A DNA stretch of 29,578 bases, taken from the NCBI GenBank assembly GCA_910587715.1, contig CAJUMV010000047.1, forward strand, positions 1 to 29,578, read 5' to 3'. Made by a program: the position numbers and the translations under genes. The stretch is from an uncultured Lachnospiraceae bacterium (GTDB lineage: Bacteria; Bacillota; Clostridia; Lachnospirales; Lachnospiraceae). The first letter of the stretch is position 1. Each line of letters opens with the position of its first letter. Positions 16,253 to 22,886 of this stretch are shown piece by piece. Below the pieces are notes generated by a model. The model saw only the letters and a list, made by a program, of their open reading frames with translations, had not been told where the DNA came from and did no database searches.

Positions 16253-17989
16253 ATGGGGCAGAAGGAAACGTTCCGGCGGGTGTTACATTATATTAAAAAA
16301 TACTGGCTGTATCTGGCGGCGTCAATCGTGATGGCGAGCGTGACGGTGGCGTTGACTCTGTACTTTCCGATATTGACCGGTAGAGTCATAGACAGGGTGC
16401 TCGGTGCGGGGCAGGTGGATTTCGACGGGGTGTTCGCCATTTTGAAGCAGATGGCATTGATTGCCGCGGCGACCGGGCTGGCACAGTGGATCATGAATGT
16501 GTGCAACAATAAAATGACTTACCGTATCGTGCAGGACATCCGCAACGAAGCGTTTCGCAGGATAGAAATACTGCCTTTGAAATATATTGACGCGCATTCC
16601 TACGGCGAAGTGGTGAGCCGTGTGATTGCGGATGTGGACCAGTTTGCGGATGGTCTGCTGATGGGCTTTACACAGTTTTTTACCGGCGTCATTACGATTT
16701 TGGGCACTTTGGGATTTATGCTCAGTGTCAATGTTGCCGTCACGGGTGTCGTTGTGCTGGTGACACCTTTGTCGTTTTTTGTCGCAGGCTTTATCGCGAA
16801 GAAAACGTTCACTATGTTTCACTTGCAGTCGGAGACGAGGGGTGAGCAGACGGCGCTTATCGAGGAGATGGTGGGGAACCAGAAGGTCGTGCAGGCGTTT
16901 TCCCATGAGGACGAAGCGCTTAAGCAGTTCGATGAGATTAACGGCAGACTGCAGGACTGTTCCCTGCGGGCGATTTTCTTTTCTTCCTTGACCAATCCGT
17001 CTACCCGTTTCGTCAACAATCTCGTGTATGCGGGCGTGGCGGTTGTGGGGGCGATTTATGCCGTGCACGGGGGAATCAGCGTGGGGCAGTTATCCTGTTT
17101 CCTCTCTTATGCAAACCAATACACGAAGCCGTTCAACGAGATTTCCGGCGTGGTGACTGAGCTGCAGAACGCCTTGGCGTGTGCGGCGCGGATCTTTGCG
17201 CTGATCGAGGAGGAGGCGCAGACGCCGGAGCCTGTCGATGCGTTGACGCTTACGGACGTGAAGGGGCGCGTGGAGCTTTCCCATGTGAACTTTTCCTATG
17301 TGCCGGATAAGAAGCTGATTACGGACTTCAATCTGGCGGTGAAGCCGGGGCAGCGGGTGGCGATTGTCGGACCTACGGGCTGTGGCAAGACTACGGTAAT
17401 CAACCTGTTGATGCGATTCTATGATGTGGACAGCGGAAAAATCTGCGTGGACGGCGCGGATATCCGGGAAGTGACGAGAAAGAGCCTGCGCGAAAATTAC
17501 GGTATGGTATTGCAGGAAACATGGCTGAAGGCGGGTACAATCCGCGACAATATCGTGATGGGCAGACCCGACGCCACGGAGGAAGAAGTGATTGCCGCCG
17601 CGAAAGCATCCCACGCCCACAGCTTTATCAAGAGACTTTCCAAGGGATATGACACGGTGATCGGGGAGGACGGGGGCAGCCTTTCCCAAGGACAGAAACA
17701 GCTTCTTTGTATTACGAGGGTGATGCTCTGTCTGCCGCCCATGCTGATTTTAGACGAGGCGACCTCTTCCATCGATACGCGCACGGAAATCCGGATCCAG
17801 AAGGCATTTGCCACCATGATGCAGGGGAGAACGAGCTTTATCGTGGCGCACAGACTCTCTACCATCCGGGAAGCGGATGTGATTCTTGTCATGAAGGACG
17901 GAAATATCATCGAGCAGGGAAATCACGAGACATTGCTTCAGAAAAAGGGCTTTTACGCCGGACTTTATGAGAGTCAGTTCGCAGTATAG
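16253..17989 (+). CDS. Heterodimeric ABC exporter subunit with canonical catalytic residues
   Basis: A 578-residue half-transporter. The start ATG 16253 follows GAGGAG (16241-16246); the frame is open further left but only inside the previous gene. Six transmembrane helices precede an NBD with Walker A GPTGCGKT at 373-380, Walker B D501-E502 and switch H533 (AHRLST). Its own signature is LSQGQ (477-481), not LSGGQ. Paired with the upstream subunit this gives one competent ATP site (this Walker A/B and His with the partner's LSGGQ) and one degenerate site. It overlaps the convergent lipoprotein gene by 16 bases at its 3' end. Confidence 0.93.
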   Translation: MGQKETFRRVLHYIKKYWLYLAASIVMASVTVALTLYFPILTGRVIDRVLGAGQVDFDGVFAILKQMALIAAATGLAQWIMNVCNNKMTYRIVQDIRNEAFRRIEILPLKYIDAHSYGEVVSRVIADVDQFADGLLMGFTQFFTGVITILGTLGFMLSVNVAVTGVVVLVTPLSFFVAGFIAKKTFTMFHLQSETRGEQTALIEEMVGNQKVVQAFSHEDEALKQFDEINGRLQDCSLRAIFFSSLTNPSTRFVNNLVYAGVAVVGAIYAVHGGISVGQLSCFLSYANQYTKPFNEISGVVTELQNALACAARIFALIEEEAQTPEPVDALTLTDVKGRVELSHVNFSYVPDKKLITDFNLAVKPGQRVAIVGPTGCGKTTVINLLMRFYDVDSGKICVDGADIREVTRKSLRENYGMVLQETWLKAGTIRDNIVMGRPDATEEEVIAAAKASHAHSFIKRLSKGYDTVIGEDGGSLSQGQKQLLCITRVMLCLPPMLILDEATSSIDTRTEIRIQKAFATMMQGRTSFIVAHRLSTIREADVILVMKDGNIIEQGNHETLLQKKGFYAGLYESQFAV

Positions 17990-18471
17990 TAGGAGCCGTC
18001 TTTATTGTAGTCCATGGACTCGGAGCGGATATCTTTGATGGCGCCGTTTTCCCAGTCAAAGACCAGATACTGGTAAACCACGGCGTGATGCTCCAGATAT
18101 GCTTCATCCGTTAAAAACGAAAGAATCGTGTCTTTTTTGATGCCGTTATCCTCACAAAAGCTGTCGATTTCCACGGCTGTGCCGTCCACAAAGAACGAGG
18201 GCAGAATCGTGGTAAGGGTGGCGTCAAAGGGAATTTCCTCCGCGGGAAGAAATTGGTAGTCGCCGCCGTCCACAGAAGAGAGGATGTCGTAATCTTTGTA
18301 GGCGGACAGAAAAACGTCTGCGCCGTCCCCGATTTTTACGCCGCGTATGGTCTGCGCCGTCTCCGCGTCTAAATCGTAGTCGGTGGCGGTCAGAAGCGGT
18401 TTTTCCTTGCCACAGGCGCTAAGAAGCGCGAGGGAGAATGACAGTATCAGGCAGACAGTAATTTTTTTCAT
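17974..18471 (-). CDS. Putative lipoprotein, 165 aa, unknown function
   Basis: The start is ATG at 18471, giving MKKITVCLILSFSLALLSAC with a lipobox ending at Cys20. The longer frame upstream is only read-through across the tRNA gene. After the lipid-anchored Cys the protein is an acidic, mixed alpha/beta domain (KIGDGADVFLSAYKDYDIL, HHAVVYQYLVFDWENGAIKDI) that ends in a beta strand. It is exported and anchored on the outer face of the membrane by inference. It lies just downstream of tRNA-Trp on the same strand and its 3' end overlaps the end of the ABC exporter gene by 16 bases. No family was recognised. Confidence 0.75.
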   Translation of the reverse strand: MKKITVCLILSFSLALLSACGKEKPLLTATDYDLDAETAQTIRGVKIGDGADVFLSAYKDYDILSSVDGGDYQFLPAEEIPFDATLTTILPSFFVDGTAVEIDSFCEDNGIKKDTILSFLTDEAYLEHHAVVYQYLVFDWENGAIKDIRSESMDYNKDGSYYTAN

Positions 18472-18509
18472 GGGAGAACCTCTTTCTGTAAGCAAATGGA
18501 TAAGTAACG

Positions 18510-18537
18510 AAAAACCCGCGAGCGTTGACTCACGGGT
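18510..18537 (-). terminator. Terminator of tRNA-Trp
   Basis: On the minus strand ACCCGTGAG, loop TCAACG and CTCGCGGGT form a 9-bp stem with one G-U pair, followed by a run of T. It starts 9 bases after the tRNA and ends before the lipoprotein gene. Confidence 0.75.
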
Positions 18538-18545
18538 CATAACAA

Positions 18546-18616
18546 CAGGGGCAGTAGGAATCGAACCCACATCGATGGTTTTGGAGACCACTGTTCTACC
18601 TTTGAACTATGCCCCT
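18546..18616 (-). tRNA. tRNA-Trp (anticodon CCA)
   Basis: A 71-nt cloverleaf on the minus strand. The 7-bp acceptor AGGGGCA pairs with TGCCCCT, and the discriminator base is G as expected for tRNA-Trp. The anticodon loop CTCCAAA holds CCA. The T-arm has GTGGGTTCGATTCCTAC with the standard TTCGATT loop. The D-loop is short (TTCAAAGGTAGAA). The 3' CCA is not encoded and must be added by tRNA nucleotidyltransferase. Confidence 0.95.
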
Positions 18617-18653
18617 TTACGATATGGCGGGTTAAAGAAAACCACCGAGAATT

Positions 18654-18682
18654 ATTATAGCATAGGAGAGGGGAGAGCGCAA
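18654..18682 (-). promoter_or_regulatory. Promoter of tRNA-Trp
   Basis: On the minus strand TTGCGC (18682-18677), a 17-base spacer and a perfect TATAAT (18659-18654). The expected start near 18647 leaves a leader of about 30 bases before the tRNA 5' end. Confidence 0.7.
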
Positions 18683-18724
18683 GGTAGATTTTTTAAAATA
18701 AAAGGTAGGAAAGGAAGAAAAAGG

Positions 18725-19171
18725 ATGTTAGAACAGGCAGGAACGATGTTTGACAATATGGAAGCGATGATGTACCGCATCAAAAAGAAAGTTTACGCGG
18801 AGCGGATGGAACAGTTTCAGGAAAAGAACAGGGCGCTTCTTGCGGAAATGACGGGCTTTGTGGAGCAGGCGGAAGAACAGAGACGGGGCGAAGCGGCGGC
18901 GCAGGTGGCGAAAGCCTTTGCGGACGCGGTGGAGACGCGCTTTGCCAGGCGGGGAAAAATCAGCGGCAGAAGCCAGATGGACATTAATCTGTTCATGATT
19001 TACTATGTCTTTCCGGCGATTCTTCTGACCGGAAGCGAGTGCGCTGTGCCGTTAGCGGATGCGATTCGTGACGAATGGCGGGGGCGGTTTCGGGACAGCG
19101 CACAAATAGGGTATACGACTTATGAGGAGATCAGCAGTACGTTTCAGGAGAAATTTTTGGGGTTGTTTTGA
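18725..19171 (+). CDS. Hypothetical helical protein, 148 aa
   Basis: The start ATG 18725 follows an AAAGGAAG purine stretch; the longer open frame upstream runs through the antisense of the tRNA and is discarded. Residues 1-75 are predicted long helices rich in Glu, Gln, Arg and Met (MMYRIKKKVYAERMEQFQEKNRALLAEM). A conserved-looking core MDINLFMIYYVFPAILLTG (about 84-102) could be a buried amphipathic helix more than a membrane span. The C-terminus is RF.DSAQIGYTTYEEISSTFQEKFLGLF. I recall similar unassigned proteins in Lachnospiraceae but know no function. It stands alone on its strand before the restriction island. Confidence 0.7.
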   Translation: MLEQAGTMFDNMEAMMYRIKKKVYAERMEQFQEKNRALLAEMTGFVEQAEEQRRGEAAAQVAKAFADAVETRFARRGKISGRSQMDINLFMIYYVFPAILLTGSECAVPLADAIRDEWRGRFRDSAQIGYTTYEEISSTFQEKFLGLF

Positions 19172-19287
19172 GGAGGGACAAGAGAAAATTTGAAGTGCAC
19201 CTGACAGTGGGGAATCAGCGTGCCGCATTGCAAAGTAAAATCATAAAGCGAAACGGGCAAGGTGTAAAACCCTGCTCGTTCATTTGC

Positions 19288-19359
19288 TTAAAAAGTATAT
19301 TTTTGAGCTTCTTGCAGAAGTAACTCTTTCATATTTACTCCGGTTTTTTTACGGAGATA
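19288..19359 (-). other. Displaced C-terminal segment of the restriction endonuclease
   Basis: Read in the frame shifted by one base, this stretch encodes 23 residues (YLRKKTGVNMKELLL and a short charged end) and stops at TAA 19288-19290. It joins smoothly to the endonuclease after GGDDSFF if one T is removed, giving about 181 residues in all. It is listed separately because it is out of frame as sequenced. Confidence 0.55.
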
Positions 19360-19834
19360 AGAAAAAAGAATCATCACCCCCTAAGACGCGCCAACCTCCC
19401 TTAGTACAAGCTGTAATAGCAGCCGGCAGATTATCTTCTCGCAAAATAAGTAACACAGGAGTATATCCTTTTTTTTGAAGCAAGGCACCATACTGTTTGA
19501 ATTTCTTTAGCGTACCGGCATCGCCTGAGCCAATTCTGTATTTTGTGTCTATTGCGTCATTTCCCAAAACAAGGTCACAAGGTTCGTCATGACCAATTTT
19601 AAGTGCGGGCTTAAAGTCCGAACAATGATTTTCACAAATTCGGCAAATAATAAGCTGCCAGATCATTCCCAGCTCTCGGCTCCAATATTGCCGATTTTCT
19701 CGTTTTTGTTCAGGCGTAATTCCAAAAATATTCATCAAAATATCAATGTCATTATTCTCAGCAGAATATGTCTTAGCCTGAAACGATTCCTGGTATTTTT
19801 TTAATATAGGTTCAATCAGATGCTTATCGTCCAT
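19349..19834 (-). CDS. ApaLI-like type II restriction endonuclease, C-terminus frameshifted
   Basis: The start is ATG 19834, with GGAGGGA six bases upstream, giving 161 residues. A PD-(D/E)xK nuclease core is visible: E84-P-C-D87 and D96-T-K98 (catalytic D87, D96, K98), followed by YRIGSGDAGTLKKFKQYGALL and PVLLILREDNLPAAITA. From memory this pattern matches the ApaLI family, whose type enzyme cuts GTGCAC; specificity here is not proven. The frame ends abruptly with FFLSP at TAA 19349. The alternative frame continues with a plausible C-terminus to 19288, so one extra base near the A6 run at 19362-19367 seems to have truncated it. It overlaps the XRE gene by 11 bases and lies in an AT-rich island. 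Confidence 0.75.
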   Translation of the reverse strand: MDDKHLIEPILKKYQESFQAKTYSAENNDIDILMNIFGITPEQKRENRQYWSRELGMIWQLIICRICENHCSDFKPALKIGHDEPCDLVLGNDAIDTKYRIGSGDAGTLKKFKQYGALLQKKGYTPVLLILREDNLPAAITACTKGGWRVLGGDDSFFLSP

Positions 19835-20006
19835 TATATGTCCCTCCAAAATCAAATAGATTTTTTTCATCCACATTCAAAGCATGAGCTATTTTCTCAA
19901 TATTTTTAAGCGATATGCTTCTCTCACCGCGTTCAACTGCACTTATGTATGTTCTGTGTAGACTGGCTAATTCAGCAAGCTTTTCTTGGGACAGTCCTCT
20001 TTGCAA
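19824..20006 (-). CDS. XRE-family helix-turn-helix controller of the RM system, start uncertain
   Basis: A small DNA-binding protein, at least 60 residues: RLQRGLSQEKLAELASLHRTYISAVERGERS is a classic Cro/C1 HTH, followed by the ISLKNIEKIAHALNVD helix pair. In restriction systems such controller (C) proteins time expression of the endonuclease and methylase. The only standard start in frame is TTG 20006, which begins inside helix 1 and has no ribosome site. Homology-like residues (KFDENIYKYR) continue upstream to an in-frame TGA at 20037-20039 with no ATG, GTG or TTG. A lost base or a rare start such as ATT 20024 is possible. It sits between methylase and endonuclease and overlaps the latter by 11 bases. 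Confidence 0.65.
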   Translation of the reverse strand: MQRGLSQEKLAELASLHRTYISAVERGERSISLKNIEKIAHALNVDEKNLFDFGGTYNGR

Positions 20007-20045
20007 GCGATATTTATAAATATTTTCATCAAACTTTCAAAAACC

Positions 20046-20957
20046 TTATAGTTTTATATTGGCAGTATTTCCTAATCGTCGGTTCGCTATATCAACATAC
20101 TCTTGATAAATTTCAATTCCAAGATAATCGATTCCCTCTTGTTTTGCCGCTAATAAGGTTGTACCAGAGCCGGCAAAAGGATCTAGAATAATGTTTCCAT
20201 GGTCTTTTGGCACAGTCAAATCAACAAGTTTTACCATCAGTTCCAGTGGCTTAACAGTCGGATGAGTATTATAATCATCCAGTGGCTCTCTTTTAATATC
20301 CTCAATTATATTTGACTGAAAGCCGTCACTTGATTTTGCTTGAAATAAACCAACTTGATACTTTTGCAGAGTTTCAATATAATTGTTTACGAGAGGTTTT
20401 TGAACAACTGTAATCGCCTCCCATTCATTGCGCAAGCAGCTGTGCCATCCATCCCATTCTTCAGCATTCGCATCACCGATTTTTTCGAGTTTCTTTGATA
20501 TGTTTATTCCCTTAGGAATACCGCTATGCCTTTTCCAAACCATAGTGTCTCTTGCGTAAAAGCCAGCACTTTCCAAAGCAACCTGAACATGAGCGGAAGT
20601 TCGTGTACTGTTAAACACAAGTACGAATGCCCCTGGTTTAAGGATGCGGTATAATAGATTTGCCCAGTTTTGCATCCACTCTTGATATTCAATAATGTTC
20701 TTTCGGTTCTTTTCGTACCATTGCTTATTTCTCACTCCCCCCGCAAGACCGCTTCCATACGGAATATTTTTCACAAGAGTAGATGACTCCCCTTTTACAC
20801 GTTCTAAACGCCTCTTTATTTCTTTCTCGTCCCATTGTTTACCAATAAATTCATAATTATAAGGTGGATCAGTAATACAACACGCAATACTGTTATCATC
20901 TATCTCCTTCATTATATTGAAGCAATCCCCACATATAATTTGATTTTTTTGTATCAT
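20046..20957 (-). CDS. Beta-class DNA methyltransferase (N6-adenine or N4-cytosine) of the RM system
   Basis: A 303-residue enzyme; ATG 20957 has GGAGG seven bases upstream, preferred over TTG 20960. Catalytic motif IV DPPYNY is at 30-35 and the AdoMet-binding motif DPFAGSGTT is at 259-267, the catalytic-first order of the beta class. Other landmarks are the NTHPTVKPLELM segment and LGIEIYQEYVDIA. It should methylate an exocyclic amino group within the site cut by the downstream endonuclease and so protect the host. If the partner is ApaLI-like, GTGCAC is the expected site; this sequence occurs at least at 3975, 5050, 17063 and 19195 in the window. The gene looks intact. Confidence 0.92.
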   Translation of the reverse strand: MIQKNQIICGDCFNIMKEIDDNSIACCITDPPYNYEFIGKQWDEKEIKRRLERVKGESSTLVKNIPYGSGLAGGVRNKQWYEKNRKNIIEYQEWMQNWANLLYRILKPGAFVLVFNSTRTSAHVQVALESAGFYARDTMVWKRHSGIPKGINISKKLEKIGDANAEEWDGWHSCLRNEWEAITVVQKPLVNNYIETLQKYQVGLFQAKSSDGFQSNIIEDIKREPLDDYNTHPTVKPLELMVKLVDLTVPKDHGNIILDPFAGSGTTLLAAKQEGIDYLGIEIYQEYVDIANRRLGNTANIKL

Positions 20958-21157
20958 CAATAGACCTCCAACATACCATGGTATCCCCTTTCTTTTGCAA
21001 TACTTTGTATCATTATAGCCGCGCCTTGAATCGCTGTTAATAATATTCCCACTTGAGTTTCCGTGCAGTTTTCACAAGTATGTAAACCGTTTTCGAAATT
21101 TATATAGCAATAATTGTTAAAGGCAGAGCAAGAAGTGTAAAGAATTAACAAAGCCAA
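20957..21157 (-). CDS. Possible small protein upstream of the methyltransferase
   Basis: A 66-residue frame that begins at TTG 21157 and stops at 20957, overlapping the methylase ATG in a TGATG arrangement. The C-terminal half (ENGLHTCENCTETQVGILLTAIQGAAIMIQSIAKERGYHG) has an amphipathic, protein-like composition and a CxxC pair. The N-terminal part is low-quality and overlaps the likely promoter zone, so the true start may be internal, for example the ATG near 21010. No family is known to me. The coupling to the methylase is the best argument that it is translated. Confidence 0.4.
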   Translation of the reverse strand: MALLILYTSCSAFNNYCYINFENGLHTCENCTETQVGILLTAIQGAAIMIQSIAKERGYHGMLEVY

Positions 21158-21173
21158 TTACATAAAATATAGT
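21145..21173 (+). promoter_or_regulatory. Promoter of the sugar transport operon
   Basis: TTAACA (21145-21150), a 17-base spacer and TATAGT (21168-21173), each one base off consensus. It predicts a start near 21180 and a leader of about 55 bases before the binding-protein gene. It overlaps the 5' part of the minus-strand small ORF of the restriction island. Confidence 0.6.
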
Positions 21174-21236
21174 TACGCCATCAAGTTATACAAAATGGCG
21201 GATACAGAAAAGTGTAAAAGAAAAGGAGGATGAAAG

Positions 21237-22685
21237 ATGAAAAAGTTTTTAGCATGTATGCTGTGCGGCTGTATGGTAGCAGCTACTCTGACAGGCTGCG
21301 GCGGCGGTGACAGCAGCAACGCACCGGCGGCAGATTCCGGGAGCGAGGCTCCGGCAGCGGAGGAGAGTGCACCGGCGGCGGATTCCGGAAGTGAGGCGGA
21401 GGCTCCGGCAGCGGATGCAGGTTCTGCGGGCGGCTCTGATATGATCAATGTGTGGGCGTTCACCGATGAGGTGCCAGGCATGATCGAGAAGTATATCGAG
21501 ACGCATCCCGAGTTCGGTTACAAGATTAACACCACAATTATTGCTACCACAGACGGCGCTTACCAGCCCGCACTTGATCAGGCTCTGGCAGCAGGCGGCG
21601 CTGAGGCTCCCGACATCTACTGTGCGGAGGCGGCTTTCGTATTGAAGTATACGCAGGGCGACGCAAGCAGCTATGCAATGCCTTACGCAGATCTGGGCAT
21701 CGACGTGGACGCGAAGTTAAAAGAGGCGGATATCGCGCAGTACACCGTTGATATCGGAACCAACCCCGACGGTCAGCTGGTAGGTCTCGGTTATCAGGCA
21801 ACGGGCGGCGCATTCATTTATCGTCGTTCTATCGCGAAGGATGTATGGGGCACCGACGATCCGGCTGAAATCGAGAAGAAGATCGGTCCCGGCTGGGATC
21901 AGTTCTTTACCGCAGCAGAAGATTTGAAGGCAAAAGGCTACGGCATTATCTCCGGCGACGGCGATATGTGGCACGCGGTTGAGAACAGCTCCGATGCAGG
22001 CTGGATCGTTGACGGCAAGCTTACCATCGACCCGAAGCGTGAAGAGTTCCTTGACCTCTCCAAGAAGCTGAAGGACAATGGTTATCACAACGATACACAG
22101 GACTGGCAGGACGCCTGGTTTGCAGACATGAAGGGTGAAGGCGAGAAAGGTATCTTCGGTTTCTTCGGTCCCGCTTGGCTGATCAACTACACCATGGCTC
22201 CTAACTGCGGCGGCGCAGCCGTAGGCGAAGGCACATACGGCGACTGGGCAGTCTGCACGCCTCCCATCGGTTTCTTCTGGGGCGGCACATGGATTCTGGC
22301 AAACAAGGATACCCAGAAGGCAGAAGCAGTCGGCAAGATCATCGATTGGATCACACTGGACAGCTCCGAGGACGGTCTGCAGTATAAGTGGGCGAACGGC
22401 ACCCTGAACGGCGAAGGCGGCACGAAGGACGCGGTTGCGAGCGGCACGGTTATGAGTAAGTCCGACGGCTCCGTTGATTTCCTTGGCGGGCAGAACATGT
22501 TCGACGCGTTCGTTCCGGCGAACCAGTACGCGAAGGGCACCAACCTGACACAGTACGACGAGACGATCAACCAGTATTGGAGAGATCAGGTTCGTGAGTA
22601 CACGTCCGGTAACAAGGATCGTGATCAGGCGATTGCAGACTTCAAGCAGCAGGTAGCGGACAATCTGGACGTTATCGTAGAGTAA
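21237..22685 (+). CDS. Carbohydrate ABC transporter substrate-binding lipoprotein
   Basis: A 482-residue extracellular sugar-binding protein. The signal peptide ends in a lipobox LTGC with Cys21 as the lipidated residue. Residues about 22-68 are a low-complexity Ala/Pro/Ser/Glu tether with near repeats of APAADSGSEA. The rest is a two-lobe extracellular solute-binding fold: INVWAFTDEVPGM start, many surface Trp and aromatic residues, and GGTWILANKDTQKAEAVGKIIDWIT near the C-terminal third. ATG 21237 follows AAAAGGAGGATGAAAG. It delivers an oligosaccharide to the two permeases downstream. The nearby GH3 enzyme suggests a beta-linked gluco- or xylo-oligosaccharide, but the ligand cannot be read from sequence. 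Confidence 0.94.
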   Translation: MKKFLACMLCGCMVAATLTGCGGGDSSNAPAADSGSEAPAAEESAPAADSGSEAEAPAADAGSAGGSDMINVWAFTDEVPGMIEKYIETHPEFGYKINTTIIATTDGAYQPALDQALAAGGAEAPDIYCAEAAFVLKYTQGDASSYAMPYADLGIDVDAKLKEADIAQYTVDIGTNPDGQLVGLGYQATGGAFIYRRSIAKDVWGTDDPAEIEKKIGPGWDQFFTAAEDLKAKGYGIISGDGDMWHAVENSSDAGWIVDGKLTIDPKREEFLDLSKKLKDNGYHNDTQDWQDAWFADMKGEGEKGIFGFFGPAWLINYTMAPNCGGAAVGEGTYGDWAVCTPPIGFFWGGTWILANKDTQKAEAVGKIIDWITLDSSEDGLQYKWANGTLNGEGGTKDAVASGTVMSKSDGSVDFLGGQNMFDAFVPANQYAKGTNLTQYDETINQYWRDQVREYTSGNKDRDQAIADFKQQVADNLDVIVE

Positions 22686-22723
22686 GAGAAGCTGCGGTAC
22701 ATGAATGATTCACAGTAGTTATG

Positions 22724-22756
22724 ACAGGGCGGACAAGACAGCGTCCGCCCTGTTTT
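22724..22756 (+). terminator. Strong intra-operon hairpin after the binding-protein gene
   Basis: ACAGGGCGGAC (22724-22734) and GTCCGCCCTGT (22743-22753) form a perfect 11-bp stem with an 8-base loop and T4 at 22753-22756. It is a partial terminator or 3' stabiliser that would keep the binding protein in excess over the permeases. Confidence 0.75.
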
Positions 22757-22813
22757 AAATGCATACGCCCGCACAAAGAATCATGCTGCTGCCGCAGCGT
22801 GCGAGCGGCGCGG

Positions 22814-22844
22814 CGAGTAGGGGAAGAGGAAGCTTCCCTGCTCG
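22814..22844 (+). other. Second inverted repeat before the permease genes
   Basis: CGAGTAGGGGAAG (22814-22826) pairs with CTTCCCTGCTCG (22833-22844) with one G-U pair and one bulged G. It lacks a T-run and ends 42 bases before the permease start. It may protect the downstream message from 5' decay. Confidence 0.4.
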
Positions 22845-22886
22845 ATTAAAAAGTAAAATAACACGATTACGGGAAGGTGGGGAAGG

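Noticed and set aside
18383..18724. In-frame upstream extension of the 148-residue hypothetical protein
   Set aside because: It runs antisense through the lipoprotein start and tRNA-Trp; a ribosome site supports the start at 18725.
19249..19280. AACGGGCAAGG/CCCTGCTCGTT hairpin as a terminator for the hypothetical gene or the restriction island
   Set aside because: The stem has a mismatch and a G-U pair and neither strand has a proper T-run directly after it; not strong enough to list.
21300..21440. Repeated APAADSGSEA units in the binding protein as a DNA repeat array
   Set aside because: They are a low-complexity tether after the lipobox, common in lipoproteins, with no exact DNA repeat of interest.
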